Part shown: one piece after another, positions 1-8,525 of the stretch | How positions within the stretch are numbered: position 1 is the first letter of the stretch | Layout: each line of letters begins with the position of its first letter | Assembly (NCBI RefSeq): GCF_028993575.1 | Contig: NZ_CP118615.1 | Location: 4,679,001 to 4,743,000 of the forward strand | DNA from: Micromonospora cathayae | GTDB taxonomy: Bacteria > Actinomycetota > Actinomycetes > Mycobacteriales > Micromonosporaceae | Length of the DNA stretch: 64,000 bases | Direction: 5' to 3' | The notes under the pieces: generated by a model | What the model saw: only the letters and a program-made list of their open reading frames with translations | The model's database searches: none | Told to the model about the DNA's origin: nothing | Translations under genes and position numbers: made by a program

Positions 1-199
1 TGGCCCAGCCGTGGCCCCGGTACGTGGCGGTCACCCAGTCGCCGTCGCGCAGGGCGCGGGCGGCACCGACCGGGATCGCCTCCTGGCCGTTGCACAGGTG
101 GATCGAGCCCGGGATCTCACCGGCGTCCTTGAGGGCGGTCAACCGCTCCTCGAACCGGCGGATCCGGGTCATGAGCCGATAGTCGTCCGGCAGCCCCAT
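1..199 (-). CDS. Thiamine diphosphate-dependent dehydrogenase E1 component alpha subunit (partial, 5' end only)
   Basis: The reverse strand encodes the N-terminal 66 residues of an E1-alpha protein and runs off the left edge. The conserved E1-alpha pattern is visible: RIRRFEERL, then GSIHLCNGQEAIPVGAA, then TYRGHGWA. Such subunits bind thiamine diphosphate and decarboxylate 2-oxo acids in pyruvate, branched-chain or acetoin dehydrogenase complexes; the substrate cannot be told here. I chose ATG at 199; GTG at 202 is directly adjacent, and a G-rich stretch upstream (204-208) could be the ribosome site. It is divergent from the dehydratase at 330, so both may share the control region 200-329. 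The role in the neighbouring sugar locus is inference. Confidence 0.8.
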   Translation of the reverse strand, partial: MGLPDDYRLMTRIRRFEERLTALKDAGEIPGSIHLCNGQEAIPVGAARALRDGDWVTATYRGHGWA

Positions 200-329
200 C
201 ACACCCCCAGTGGTAGTTAGAGCCTTATTCCGGCTCGTTCGCATCGGAGCCTAGACCAGCAGCGTCAGGCTATGGAAGAGTGCATGAGCAAGTTTCTGGC
301 CGTTATTGGTCTCTAATTTGGGGGCAGGT

Positions 330-1460
330 ATGGAGATCACCGCCGTCGAGTCGGTGGTACGCGGTGACGCGCACTTCGTCCAGGTGCACACCTCCGACGG
401 GTCGGTCGGGGTGGGACAGTCCGCCTGCTGGGGCTACCCCAACGCCGTGCACGCCGTGGTGGAGGCGTTCCGGCCGCACCTGCTCGGCGCCGACCCGGAC
501 CGGATCGAGCACCACTGGCACCACCTCTACCGGATGGGGCCGTTCCGGGGATCGGTGCTCACCGCCGCCGTCTCCGCCGTCGACATCGCCCTGTGGGACC
601 TGCTCGGCAAGCGGCTCGGCGTACCGGTCTGGCAGCTGCTCGGCGGCCGGGTCCGGGACCGGATCCGGCTGCACCTGCTGCTGCCCGGCACCGGCGCGGA
701 GGCCCTCGCCGCCCAGGCGGCGGCGGCCGTCGCCGACGGCTTCACCGCGGTCAAGTTCGACCCGCTGCCCGCCGACTACGCCGACCTGTCCCAGGCCCGC
801 CTGGTCGCGGCCACCGAGGCCACCACCGCCGCGGTCCGGGACACCGTCGGCCCGGACGTGGACCTGCTGGTCGAGCTGCACCGCAAGCTCACCCCGTTGC
901 AGGCCGAGTCGGTGCTGCCCGCGCTGGCCCGGCACCTGCCGCTGCTGGTCGAGGACCCGATCCAGATCGACAGCGTCAGCGGTCAGGCCGCCGTCGCCCG
1001 CCGCGCGCTCGGCGTGCCGATGGCCAACGGCGAACGGCTGCACACCATCTGGGAGTTCAGTGAGCTGCTCGCCCAGGGCGGCGCCCAGTACGTCCGCCCC
1101 GACCTGGGGCTGGCCGGCGGGATCAGCCACGCCCGCAAGATCGCCGCGCTGGCCGAGGCGCACCACGCCGCCGTGGTCAGCCACAACTGCCTCGGCCCGC
1201 TGCTGACCATGGCGTCGGTGCACCTGGACACCGCCATCCCCAACTTCGTCACCCAGGAGTACTCGCCGCTGGACGACCAGCTCGCCGACGGTCCGGCCCG
1301 CGCCTGCGTACGGCGCGACGGCGGGTTCCTGCCGGTACCGCAGGAGCCGGGCCTCGGGGTGACCCTGGACCTGGCCGACGAGACGCCGCTCGACCTGACC
1401 GGCCGTCCGCTGCACCGCATCCCGCTGCGCGCCGACGGTTCGGTCGCCTACGCGGTCTGA
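330..1460 (+). CDS. Mandelate racemase/enolase-superfamily sugar-acid dehydratase
   Basis: 376 aa enolase-superfamily protein with an N-terminal capping domain and a C-terminal TIM barrel. Seen: a barrel strand VKFDP, the metal-ligand strand DLLVELHRKL, a second acidic ligand in LVEDP, a third in MANGERLH, and a late His strand VVSHNCLGP. This layout is typical of galactonate/fuconate-type dehydratases, which remove water from an aldonate to give a 2-keto-3-deoxy acid; the exact substrate is unknown. ATG at 330 is chosen because GGGGGCAGG lies just upstream; an in-frame start at 306 would add eight residues without a better site. The neighbouring mutarotase, sugar ABC importer and lactonase-type hydrolase support sugar-acid catabolism. 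Confidence 0.85.
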   Translation: MEITAVESVVRGDAHFVQVHTSDGSVGVGQSACWGYPNAVHAVVEAFRPHLLGADPDRIEHHWHHLYRMGPFRGSVLTAAVSAVDIALWDLLGKRLGVPVWQLLGGRVRDRIRLHLLLPGTGAEALAAQAAAAVADGFTAVKFDPLPADYADLSQARLVAATEATTAAVRDTVGPDVDLLVELHRKLTPLQAESVLPALARHLPLLVEDPIQIDSVSGQAAVARRALGVPMANGERLHTIWEFSELLAQGGAQYVRPDLGLAGGISHARKIAALAEAHHAAVVSHNCLGPLLTMASVHLDTAIPNFVTQEYSPLDDQLADGPARACVRRDGGFLPVPQEPGLGVTLDLADETPLDLTGRPLHRIPLRADGSVAYAV

Positions 1461-1469
1461 CCACCCGCA

Positions 1470-1499
1470 CCGGCCCGGCGGGACCCCCCGCCGGGCCGG
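1470..1499 (+). terminator. Strong GC hairpin after the dehydratase gene
   Basis: Perfect 13-bp inverted repeat (1470-1482 with 1487-1499) and a 4-nt loop, ten bases past the stop codon. There is no T-tract, as is common for actinobacterial terminators. It separates two convergent genes. Confidence 0.6.
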
Positions 1500-1585
1500 C
1501 GACGCCGGTGCCGGCCACCCGGGGCGCGCTGCGCGCGGGGGCGGTCGGCCCGGCGGACCCACCGCGCCGGCCGGTGCCGGGCCGG

Positions 1586-1969
1586 TCACGACGGTGGGTG
1601 GCCCGGGTGGTGGAAGACCGGGTACGCCCAGAGCGGCTCGCCGTCGGCGTCGGCGACCTCGGCGAACAGGTGCGCCAGCGACCGGCTCCAGCGGGCCTGC
1701 ACCGCCGACGCCCCGGTGACCCGGCCGGCGTGCCGGTACCCGTACCGGGTGCGCAGCACACAGATCAGCAGCGTCCCGTGCCGGTGGATGTGGTAGTCGT
1801 AGATCCCCGCCTGGTCCAGCAGCGCGGACATCTCCGGCCAGACCTCGGCGTGCCGGCGCTCGTACTCGGCCGCCGCGCCCGGCCGCAGCCGGTACAGGTG
1901 GCACACCTGCACCCCCGGACCGGCGTCGGCCGGTCCGGGGGTGCGACGGTGGTCCGGGTCGGCGGTCAC
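1586..1969 (-). CDS. rhaM: L-rhamnose mutarotase family protein
   Basis: 127 aa, the usual length for RhaM-type mutarotases, which interconvert the anomers of L-rhamnose or L-fucose. The sequence shows the family pattern: an N-terminal [10 protein letters not shown] strand, [12 protein letters not shown], an [10 protein letters not shown] segment with the active-site Tyr/His region, and a C-terminal aromatic tail ending in [12 protein letters not shown] at 1969 is chosen because it overlaps the stop of the upstream permease in a GTGA arrangement; an open frame further upstream is a shadow of the permease. It is last in the ABC-transporter operon, so its substrate is probably the imported sugar. 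I infer a 6-deoxyhexose from family knowledge only. Confidence 0.85.
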   Translation of the reverse strand: MTADPDHRRTPGPADAGPGVQVCHLYRLRPGAAAEYERRHAEVWPEMSALLDQAGIYDYHIHRHGTLLICVLRTRYGYRHAGRVTGASAVQARWSRSLAHLFAEVADADGEPLWAYPVFHHPGHPPS

Positions 1970-2802
1970 TTGCCCGACCCGGCGAGCGCGCCGGAGACCA
2001 GTTGCCGCTGGAAGACCAGGTAGATCACCAGCACCGGGAGCAGCGCGACGATCAGGCCGGCGCTGACCAGCGGTACCGACACGTCGTACTGTCCACTGAG
2101 CAGGGACACCCCGACCATTAGCGTCTTGCTGTCCGACCCACCCATGATCACCAGGGGGAGCAGCAGGTCGTTCCACATCCAGACGAAGTTGAAGATGGCG
2201 AGCGCGGCCAGCGCCGGGGTGGCGATCGGGGCGAGCAGCCGGAACAGGATGGTCAGGTGTCCGGCCCCGTCCACCCGGGCCGCCTCGATCAACTCGTCCG
2301 GGATCTGCTGGAAGTAGCCGGCGAGCTGGTACGTGCCCAGCGGCAGCCCGAACGCCGCGTACGCCAGGATCAGGCCCTGGTACTGCCCGGACATGCCCAG
2401 GTCCAGCACGGTCTGGTACAGCGGGTAGATGATCGCCTGGCTGGGGATGGTCAGCGACACGATGATCAGCAGGAAGACCAGCTTCCCGCCCCGGAACCGC
2501 ACCTTGGTCACCACGTACGCGACCAGCAGCGCGGCCAGCACCGACAGCACCAGCCCGCCGACCGTGGTGACCAGGGAGTTCAGCAGCAGCCGGGGCATGT
2601 CCATCCGGCGGAACGCCTCGAGGTAGTTCTCCAGGGTGATCCCGGCCGTCGGCAGGCCCAGCGGGTCCCGGGCGAACCCGGCCTGCGTCTTGAGTGAACT
2701 GATCACGGTGAACAGCAGCGGGTAGACCGCCGCGACCGCGACGACGACCAACGCGAAGGTCAACAGGTAACGCCCGATCCGGGCGGCGTGTGGCCGGTTC
2801 AT
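1966..2802 (-). CDS. Carbohydrate ABC transporter permease, MalG type
   Basis: 278 aa inner-membrane permease with about six hydrophobic segments, the first near residues 12-35. The EAA loop that docks on the ATPase is seen as [12 protein letters not shown] followed by a hydrophobic LLAP stretch. This is the MalG-like partner of a CUT1 sugar importer. It overlaps the preceding permease by 4 nt (ATGA) and the mutarotase by 4 nt (GTGA), so the genes are translationally coupled. No ATPase gene lies in this operon. CUT1 systems in actinomycetes commonly share a general MsiK-type ATPase encoded elsewhere; that assignment here is inference. Confidence 0.92.
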   Translation of the reverse strand: MNRPHAARIGRYLLTFALVVVAVAAVYPLLFTVISSLKTQAGFARDPLGLPTAGITLENYLEAFRRMDMPRLLLNSLVTTVGGLVLSVLAALLVAYVVTKVRFRGGKLVFLLIIVSLTIPSQAIIYPLYQTVLDLGMSGQYQGLILAYAAFGLPLGTYQLAGYFQQIPDELIEAARVDGAGHLTILFRLLAPIATPALAALAIFNFVWMWNDLLLPLVIMGGSDSKTLMVGVSLLSGQYDVSVPLVSAGLIVALLPVLVIYLVFQRQLVSGALAGSGK

Positions 2803-3758
2803 CGCGGCTTCCGGGTCCCCTCTGTGAACATGTGCCGCACGCTGAAGACGCTCAGCAGGGCGACGAAGACGAACAGCGCGATGCCGATCGCGGAGCCGTA
2901 ACCGCGGTCCAGGAACTGGAAGGTGGTCAGGAAGACCAGGTACTCCGGCAGCATGGTGGCGTCACCGGGGCCACCCTGGGTCAACGCGTAGATCAGCGGG
3001 AACAGCCAGATCAGCACCCCGGACGCGCACAGCACGCTCCAGTACGCCACCGTGGGGCGCAGCATCGGCACCACCACCGAGAACAACCGCCGCCAGAAGC
3101 CGGCCCCGTCCAGGTAGGCGGCCTCCATCACCTCCTCGGGGATGGTCGCCAGACCGGCCAGGTACGTCATCACGCCCAGCCCGAAGAAACTCCACAGCGC
3201 CACCGCGACCAGCGAGAACAGCGCACTCCACCGGCCGTTGAGCCACTCGATCGCCAACGGCTCCAACCCCACCGTGCGGAGCAGGGCGTTGATCGGCCCG
3301 TCCGGGGCGAGGATCTGCCGGAACATGATGCCGACCACGATCGGCGCGATGGTGTACGGCACGAAGTACACCGCCCGGAAGAACGTCCAGCCCGGCGCCC
3401 GCTGGTGGATGAACACCGCCAGCACCAGCGGGATGACCACCCAGAACGGCAGCGTGGCGACTACCAGCAGGGCGTTGCGGAAGCTGGTGAGCACCATCGG
3501 GTCGTCGAACATCCGGGTGTAGTTGTCGGCCCCGGCGAACCCGCCGCTGTCGAACCCGCTGGACGACTCGAGGCTGGTGATCACACCCCGGACCAGGGGG
3601 ACGAGCTTGAACATGACCACGAGGGCCAGGGCGGGCAGCACCAGGACGGCGCCCAGCCACCACTCCCGGGCCCGGCCCGGACGGCGCGAGGGCGGGCGGG
3701 ACCGGGTGCTCTGGTCGGCGGCCGACGGCTCCGCGACCGGCGCGGTCGAAACGGTCAT
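2799..3758 (-). CDS. Carbohydrate ABC transporter permease, MalF/UgpA type
   Basis: 319 aa permease with a hydrophilic, Arg-rich N-terminus of about 30 residues and then six transmembrane segments. The EAA motif appears as [15 protein letters not shown]. It pairs with the downstream MalG-type permease, with which it overlaps by 4 nt. The ATG at 3758 follows an AAGGA ribosome site. It is separated from the binding-protein gene by a 64-nt gap holding a strong hairpin, which may lower permease expression relative to the binding protein. Confidence 0.92.
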   Translation of the reverse strand: MTVSTAPVAEPSAADQSTRSRPPSRRPGRAREWWLGAVLVLPALALVVMFKLVPLVRGVITSLESSSGFDSGGFAGADNYTRMFDDPMVLTSFRNALLVVATLPFWVVIPLVLAVFIHQRAPGWTFFRAVYFVPYTIAPIVVGIMFRQILAPDGPINALLRTVGLEPLAIEWLNGRWSALFSLVAVALWSFFGLGVMTYLAGLATIPEEVMEAAYLDGAGFWRRLFSVVVPMLRPTVAYWSVLCASGVLIWLFPLIYALTQGGPGDATMLPEYLVFLTTFQFLDRGYGSAIGIALFVFVALLSVFSVRHMFTEGTRKPR

Positions 3759-3781
3759 CAGGTTCCTTCCCCGGGGACTGA

Positions 3782-3817
3782 CCGGTCGCAGGCGGCACCC
3801 CGGCCGCCTGCGACCGG
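3782..3817 (-). terminator. Intra-operonic hairpin (attenuator) between binding-protein and permease genes
   Basis: Perfect 15-bp inverted repeat (3782-3796 with 3803-3817) and a 6-nt loop, beginning a few bases after the binding-protein stop codon and before the permease start. It lies inside a co-directional operon, so a partial terminator or mRNA-stabilising stem is more likely than full termination. Confidence 0.6.
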
Positions 3818-3822
3818 CACGG

Positions 3823-5121
3823 TCACTTGCCCTGCTTCTTCGTGGGGCTGCGCTCCAGGGCCTGCTGCATCTGCGTGGCCCACTTGTCCACGGTCAGCTG
3901 GCCCAGGGTCACCTGCTGCCAGCCTCGGGCGAGCGCGTCGGCTTCCGGCCCGGAGAGCATCACCCCGGCGTGCAGCGTCGGGTCGGCCACCAGTTCCTGG
4001 ATGGTGCGGAACGCCGGGGACGACGGCAGCAGCGACGGGTCGACGTTCTTGTTGAGCGGCTGGCCCTTGGCGTACTTGACCCACAGCTCGCCGTTCTCCT
4101 TGCCGGCCAGCCAGGTGATGAACTCCAGGCCGGCGTCCTTCTTGTCGCTCCACTGGGTGACCCCGTACACGGCACCCTCGATGCCGGAGAACTTCTTCGC
4201 CAGCGGGGCGTCCGCGTTGATCACCGGCCAGCGCGTGACGCCGAGCTTGTCGTCGCCGAGCGCCTTGCCGAACGCCTCCCAGTTCACCGCGTCCGAGATG
4301 ATCGTGCCGGCGAACGCGGCGTCGCCGCGCTGGAAGATGTCCGCGCCGTCCGGCAGCATGGTGATCGAGGGCGCGTTCTTGTTGGTCCAGCCGCTGGTGG
4401 TGATCTCGGCGAGCTTCTCCAGCACCGCGACCAGCTTCGGGTCGGTCCAGGACAGGGTGCCGGCCAGCAGCCCCCGGATGTCGTCCTCGGACAGGTAGTT
4501 ACGGGCGATCTCCGGGAAGTCCCAGTACGCCGGGAAGGTGCCGGACAGGCCCAGCGCCAGGCAGGTCTTGCCGGACTTCGTCACCGCGTCGCAGGCCGCG
4601 CCGAACTCCGCCCAGGTGGCCGGCGGCTGCTCCGGGTCCAGGCCGGCGTTGCGCAGCACGTCCTTGTTGAAGTAGAGGACGTTGCCCTGGTACGAGAACG
4701 GCACGCCGTAGCAGGGCTTGGCGGTGTCGAAGCCCTCGCAGGCCCCGCTGTACGTCACCAGGTCCTTGTTGATCTGGGCGGCCTTCTCGCCGAGCGGCAC
4801 GTACGCGCCGCGCCGGTCGAACAGCTCCAGCCCGGCGTTGTTCGCCATCACGTCCGGCCCGGACTGCGAGGTGATGTACGGTCCCTGCACCTCGGGGTAC
4901 TTGTCGAACGGGACGGACTGCATCTCCAGCTTGATGTCCGGGTGGCTGGCCTCGAAGGTGGTCTTCACCTGCTGCCAGTACTCGGTGCCACCCGGTTCCC
5001 AGGTCAGCACCTTGAGGGTGACCGGGCCGTCGGTGGCCCCGTCACCACCACCGCAGGCGGTCAGCAGCGCGGCGACGGCCGCACCGGCGGCGACGACGCC
5101 GGCGAATCTACGTCGAAACAT
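3823..5121 (-). CDS. Extracellular sugar-binding lipoprotein, family 1
   Basis: 432 aa solute-binding protein. The N-terminus MFRRRFAG is followed by a hydrophobic segment ending in the lipobox LLTAC, so the mature protein is anchored by a lipidated Cys near residue 23. The GGGDGATDGP spacer and the body (VTLKVLTWEPGG, a central GVPFSYQGNVLYFNKD block, late IEGAVYGVTQWS) are typical of CUT1 binding proteins. It captures the substrate for the two adjacent permeases. ATG at 5121 is supported by AGGAG nine bases upstream. Its first 14 bases overlap the 3' end of the dehydrogenase gene, so it is probably co-transcribed with 5108-7452. Confidence 0.93.
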   Translation of the reverse strand: MFRRRFAGVVAAGAAVAALLTACGGGDGATDGPVTLKVLTWEPGGTEYWQQVKTTFEASHPDIKLEMQSVPFDKYPEVQGPYITSQSGPDVMANNAGLELFDRRGAYVPLGEKAAQINKDLVTYSGACEGFDTAKPCYGVPFSYQGNVLYFNKDVLRNAGLDPEQPPATWAEFGAACDAVTKSGKTCLALGLSGTFPAYWDFPEIARNYLSEDDIRGLLAGTLSWTDPKLVAVLEKLAEITTSGWTNKNAPSITMLPDGADIFQRGDAAFAGTIISDAVNWEAFGKALGDDKLGVTRWPVINADAPLAKKFSGIEGAVYGVTQWSDKKDAGLEFITWLAGKENGELWVKYAKGQPLNKNVDPSLLPSSPAFRTIQELVADPTLHAGVMLSGPEADALARGWQQVTLGQLTVDKWATQMQQALERSPTKKQGK

Positions 5122-6139
5122 CGGCAGAAGCTCCTGTCACATGAGGGGGGCTCGGGGGGATCCGGCGGACCGCGCCACCGGCGGTGGCGCTGTCGACCAC
5201 GGCCTCGGCGACCCGGACGACGTGCAGTCCGTCGGCGAGTGGGACCACCGCCACCGGTTCGGTGCCGTCGAGTCGGCCGAGGAAGTGCCGCAGTTCGGCG
5301 GCGAGCGCGCCGCCGCCGTCGGCCGGGGAGAGGAGCCAGTCGGGCGCCTCGGTGGGCTCGCCCTGGACGAGCAGCGTGGGGTGGCCGAGGTCGACGTGCG
5401 CGACCCCGTCGGTGCCGTACACCTCGACCAGGTCCGAGGTGTGGTTGGTGGCGTGTTCGGGGAGCAGGTAGCTGTTGCGGATCGACGACACGACGTCGTT
5501 GGCGTGCCGCAGCTCCGCCCACACCAGGACCGGGCTGGCCGGTCCGGGTCGGGTCCGGGTCACCGCGCGGACCTCGACCACCGGCGCGCCCGCGTACCAG
5601 AGCGCCAGGTCGATGTCGTGCACGGCGGTGAGCAGCGCGGGGTGTTCGCGCGGGAAGAGCCGGCTGAGGGTGCGTGGCCGGTCCCGCCGGGACGACACCG
5701 CGAGCACCTCGCCGAGCCGGCCGGCGCGGACCGCCTCGTACAGGGCCCGGTGCGGGGCGCTGTGCCGCAGGATGTGCCCCGGCTGGCAGAGCACCCCGGT
5801 CCGTTCGGCGGCGGCGACGATCGCGGCGGCGTCGGTGACCGTCGCGGCGAGGGGCTTCTCCACCAGGACGGGCACCCCGGCGTCGAGCAGCTCCACGGCG
5901 ACCGTCCGGTGCGCCGGCCCGGGTACGCAGACCGATGCCGCGTCGGGCCGGCCGGCGGCGAGCAGTTCGGCCACCGAGGCGTACGTGTGCGGCACCCGGT
6001 GGGCGGCGGCGACCCGCTGGCGGGTGGTGGCGTCCGGCTCGACCAGGGCCCGGACCGGCACGCCCAGCGACCGGTACGCGGCCAGGTGCCGGACGCCGAA
6101 CGCGCCGTCGCCGACCACCGCGACCGACCGGGCGCTCAT
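5108..6139 (-). CDS. Gfo/Idh/MocA family oxidoreductase
   Basis: 343 aa NAD(P)-dependent dehydrogenase. The Rossmann motif is at the N-terminus (VAVVGDGAFGVRH), the family signature VEKPLA is near residue 98, and a C-terminal substrate domain contains the conserved HDIDLALW. Family members oxidise sugars or inositols and their derivatives; here it could be the sugar 1-dehydrogenase of the locus, which is inference. ATG at 6139 overlaps the stop of the upstream M20 gene (ATGA). A longer open frame runs upstream to 7174, but that part is the shadow of the M20 gene. The stop codon lies within the start of the binding-protein gene. Confidence 0.88.
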   Translation of the reverse strand: MSARSVAVVGDGAFGVRHLAAYRSLGVPVRALVEPDATTRQRVAAAHRVPHTYASVAELLAAGRPDAASVCVPGPAHRTVAVELLDAGVPVLVEKPLAATVTDAAAIVAAAERTGVLCQPGHILRHSAPHRALYEAVRAGRLGEVLAVSSRRDRPRTLSRLFPREHPALLTAVHDIDLALWYAGAPVVEVRAVTRTRPGPASPVLVWAELRHANDVVSSIRNSYLLPEHATNHTSDLVEVYGTDGVAHVDLGHPTLLVQGEPTEAPDWLLSPADGGGALAAELRHFLGRLDGTEPVAVVPLADGLHVVRVAEAVVDSATAGGAVRRIPPSPPHVTGASADVST

Positions 6140-7452
6140 GCCCCGACCGCCTGCGTCGGAACGGACCGGTCGTCGGGTTGGCCGCCGTCCCCGGTGGGAC
6201 GCCCGTCGGTCCCGGCGCGGTGACCGTCGGTCCCGGCGGGTTCCGCGTCGCCGGTGCGCCGGCCGGCGTTCGATCCGGTGGGACCGTCGGCCAGCCGACC
6301 GTCGAGCACGGCCCGGGTGAGGCGCTCCAGGGCCGCCACGCCCGTACCGAGGCAGCGTTCGTCCACGTCGAACGCGCCGGAGTGCAGCGGCGCGCCGCCG
6401 CGCTCGCCGGTCACCCCGAGCTTGACGTAGAGGCTCGGGCCGAGCGCGCCGAGCAGGGCGAAGTCGTCCGTGGTCAGCGGCGGCTCGGTCAGGTCCACCA
6501 CCTCGACCAGGCCGGGCAGTTCGGCGTGCGCGAGCCGGACCAGCGACGCGGCGTTGCGCACCGGGGGCATCTCGTTGGCCCAGGTGAACCGCAGGCCCAG
6601 GTCGAGCGCGGCGGCCTGCTGCCGGGCCACCCGTTCGACGACCGTCTTGAGTCGTTCCCGGACGGCCTCGTCGTGGGTGCGCAGCGTGCCGGTGGCCTCC
6701 GCGTACGCGGCGACCTGGCTCTGGCTGGCCCCGCCGGAGATGGTGCCGATGTTGAAGGCGACCAGCTCGTGCGGGTTGCGGGACCGGGCCACTGCGGCGT
6801 GCAGCAGGTTCACCACGCCGGCCAGCCCGAGGATGGCGTCCCGGCCGAGGGCGGGGGTGGCGGCGTGCGCGGCCCGGCCGAGCACCTCGATCCGGAAGGC
6901 GTCCTTCGCGGCCATCGCGGTCTCCCGGTCGACACCGACCGCTCCGGCCGGCAGGTCCGGCCAGCAGTGCAGGCCGAGGACGGCGTCGAAGCTCCGCCCG
7001 CGCAGCGCCTGGTCGGCGAGGACCGCGGCGGCCCCGGAGGACTCGCCGAACGGGATCTCCTCGGCCGGCTGGAACAGCAGGGTCACCGAGCCCCGGGCGG
7101 GCGGGTCGGCGGCCAGCCGGGCGGCCACCCCGGACAGCACGGTCATGTGCACGTCGTGTCCGCAGGCGTGGCACACCCCCGGGTTGCCGGAGGCGTAGCC
7201 GACCTCCTTGGTGTCCTGGACCGGATAGGCGTCCATATCGGCCCGAAGCAGAACGGCGGGGCCGGGAGCATGGCCGTCGATGTCGGCGAGCAGGCCGGTG
7301 CCGGCGACGCCGGTCCGGATCCGGGCCAGCGGAGCGAGCCGGTCGGTCAGCGTGGCTGCCGTCCGGTGTTCCGTGAACCGCAGCTCGGGATGCTGGTGGA
7401 GCTGCCGGCGCAGCCGTACCAGATCGTCAACGTCCTCGTGCGCCTGCACCAC
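6136..7452 (-). CDS. M20 family amidohydrolase (hippurate/IAA-amino-acid hydrolase type)
   Basis: 438 aa zinc amidohydrolase. The family motifs are clear: RADMDAYPV, the metal-binding CHACGHDVHMTVL, the acidic pair in QPAEEIPFGES, and a dimerisation domain containing AHAATPALGRDA. Enzymes of this family cleave N-acyl amino acids or related amides. It is the first gene of the operon running left through the dehydrogenase, ABC importer and mutarotase. An amidase is unusual in a simple deoxysugar pathway and may point to an amide-linked or N-acylated substrate. The C-terminal 50 residues are low-complexity Gly/Thr/Arg-rich. Confidence 0.9.
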   Translation of the reverse strand: MVQAHEDVDDLVRLRRQLHQHPELRFTEHRTAATLTDRLAPLARIRTGVAGTGLLADIDGHAPGPAVLLRADMDAYPVQDTKEVGYASGNPGVCHACGHDVHMTVLSGVAARLAADPPARGSVTLLFQPAEEIPFGESSGAAAVLADQALRGRSFDAVLGLHCWPDLPAGAVGVDRETAMAAKDAFRIEVLGRAAHAATPALGRDAILGLAGVVNLLHAAVARSRNPHELVAFNIGTISGGASQSQVAAYAEATGTLRTHDEAVRERLKTVVERVARQQAAALDLGLRFTWANEMPPVRNAASLVRLAHAELPGLVEVVDLTEPPLTTDDFALLGALGPSLYVKLGVTGERGGAPLHSGAFDVDERCLGTGVAALERLTRAVLDGRLADGPTGSNAGRRTGDAEPAGTDGHRAGTDGRPTGDGGQPDDRSVPTQAVGA

Positions 7453-7487
7453 GCGGTTCCACCCCTCGCCTCCGGCCGATAATCCGG

Positions 7488-7515
7488 ACCTAATTGAGAC
7501 AAGAACCTAAGTGAG
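7488..7515. promoter_or_regulatory. Direct-repeat operator candidate in the divergent promoter region
   Basis: Two copies of an 11-mer differing at one base (ACCTAATTGAG at 7488 and ACCTAAGTGAG at 7505) lie 17 bp apart between the divergent starts at 7452 and 7565. This AT-richer stretch stands out from its surroundings. A related sequence (TCTCTAATT) sits at 310-318, upstream of the dehydratase. A shared regulator for the locus is inference. Confidence 0.4.
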
Positions 7516-7564
7516 TGGTCCTCCCGCGTCAATGGGCAGTTCAGATCGGTTAGGGTCGGCGGTC

Positions 7565-8410
7565 ATGGAACGGGCCGACGCACACCTGCACCTCTTCGCC
7601 GACGGCTACCCGGGCGACTACGGACGGTCACCAGCCGGGTCCGACGAACTCGTCGCGTACGAGTCGATCCGCCGCGTCCACCACATCGACCGCGCACTCG
7701 TCGTCGGCTACGAGGGCGCGCCCGGGTTCGCCGGCAACAACGACCACCTGGCCCGGCTCGCCGCCGACCACGACTGGATCGCCCCCGTCGCGTACCTCCC
7801 ACCCGGTGGACCGGCCGACCCGGCGAGCCTCGACCGCTGGCGGTCCACCCGCTTCGTGGGCGTCGCCGCCTACCTGGCCGACCCCGCCGCCGGCCGGGCC
7901 CACGCCGAGTGGCTGGGCCGCGCCGCCGGGCGGCTCAACCGGACCGGCGCGCTGCTGAGCCTCAACGCCGCCCCCGCCGCGCTGGCCGAACTCGGCCCGG
8001 CGCTGGCCGCCCTGCCGGACTGCGTCGTCCTGGTCAGCCACCTCGGCCTGCCCGGCCGCCAGCCGACCCCGCCGGACCGGGACACCGCCGCCGACCTGCT
8101 CGCGCCGCTGCTCGGGCTGGCCGACCTGCCGCACCTCGGCGTCAAGGTCTCCGGCCTGTACGCGGTGAGCGACCCCCCGTACGGCTACCCGCACGCCGCC
8201 GCCCGGCCCTTCGTCGAGCTGCTCCTGGACACCTTCGGCCCGCAGCGCCTCTACTGGGGCTCGGACTTCCCGCCCAGCCTCGACCACGTCTCGTTCGCCC
8301 AGACGCTGTACCCGATCGGCCTGGACCGGCTCTCCCCGGCCGACGCGGCCGACGTGTACGGCGGCAACCTGCGCCGCGCCCTGCGCCGCCACGCGGACCT
8401 GACCCGCTGA
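7565..8410 (+). CDS. Amidohydrolase-superfamily lactonase/hydrolase (COG3618-like)
   Basis: 281 aa TIM-barrel hydrolase. Seen: N-terminal ADAHLHLF with the HxH metal site, a mid-protein VLVSHLG histidine, the strand HLGVKVSGLY, and the late catalytic aspartate in YWGSDFPP. This arrangement matches the amidohydrolase-2 family, which includes L-fucono-1,4-lactonase and 2-pyrone-4,6-dicarboxylate lactonase. In this context it may open the aldonolactone made by the Gfo/Idh dehydrogenase. ATG at 7565 is preferred because family homology starts immediately after it; an in-frame start at 7511 adds an unrelated 18 residues. No strong ribosome site is visible. Confidence 0.82.
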   Translation: MERADAHLHLFADGYPGDYGRSPAGSDELVAYESIRRVHHIDRALVVGYEGAPGFAGNNDHLARLAADHDWIAPVAYLPPGGPADPASLDRWRSTRFVGVAAYLADPAAGRAHAEWLGRAAGRLNRTGALLSLNAAPAALAELGPALAALPDCVVLVSHLGLPGRQPTPPDRDTAADLLAPLLGLADLPHLGVKVSGLYAVSDPPYGYPHAAARPFVELLLDTFGPQRLYWGSDFPPSLDHVSFAQTLYPIGLDRLSPADAADVYGGNLRRALRRHADLTR

Positions 8411-8424
8411 CGACCGCGCCGCCG

Positions 8425-8443
8425 CCCCGGGACGGGCCCGGGG
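8425..8443 (+). terminator. GC-rich hairpin after the amidohydrolase gene
   Basis: A 7-bp all-GC stem (8425-8431 with 8437-8443) and 5-nt loop, fifteen bases past the stop. No T-tract. Confidence 0.35.
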
Positions 8444-8525
8444 ACGGCACCCGCCACCACGGGTCCGGCCGGGTCGGACCGACCCCGGTGGGAGGCCGCT
8501 CGACCGGGCGGACGAGGATGCCGGG

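Noticed and set aside
1508..2023. Forward open frame opposite the mutarotase
   Set aside because: Antisense shadow with no family resemblance; the reverse strand encodes a recognisable RhaM.
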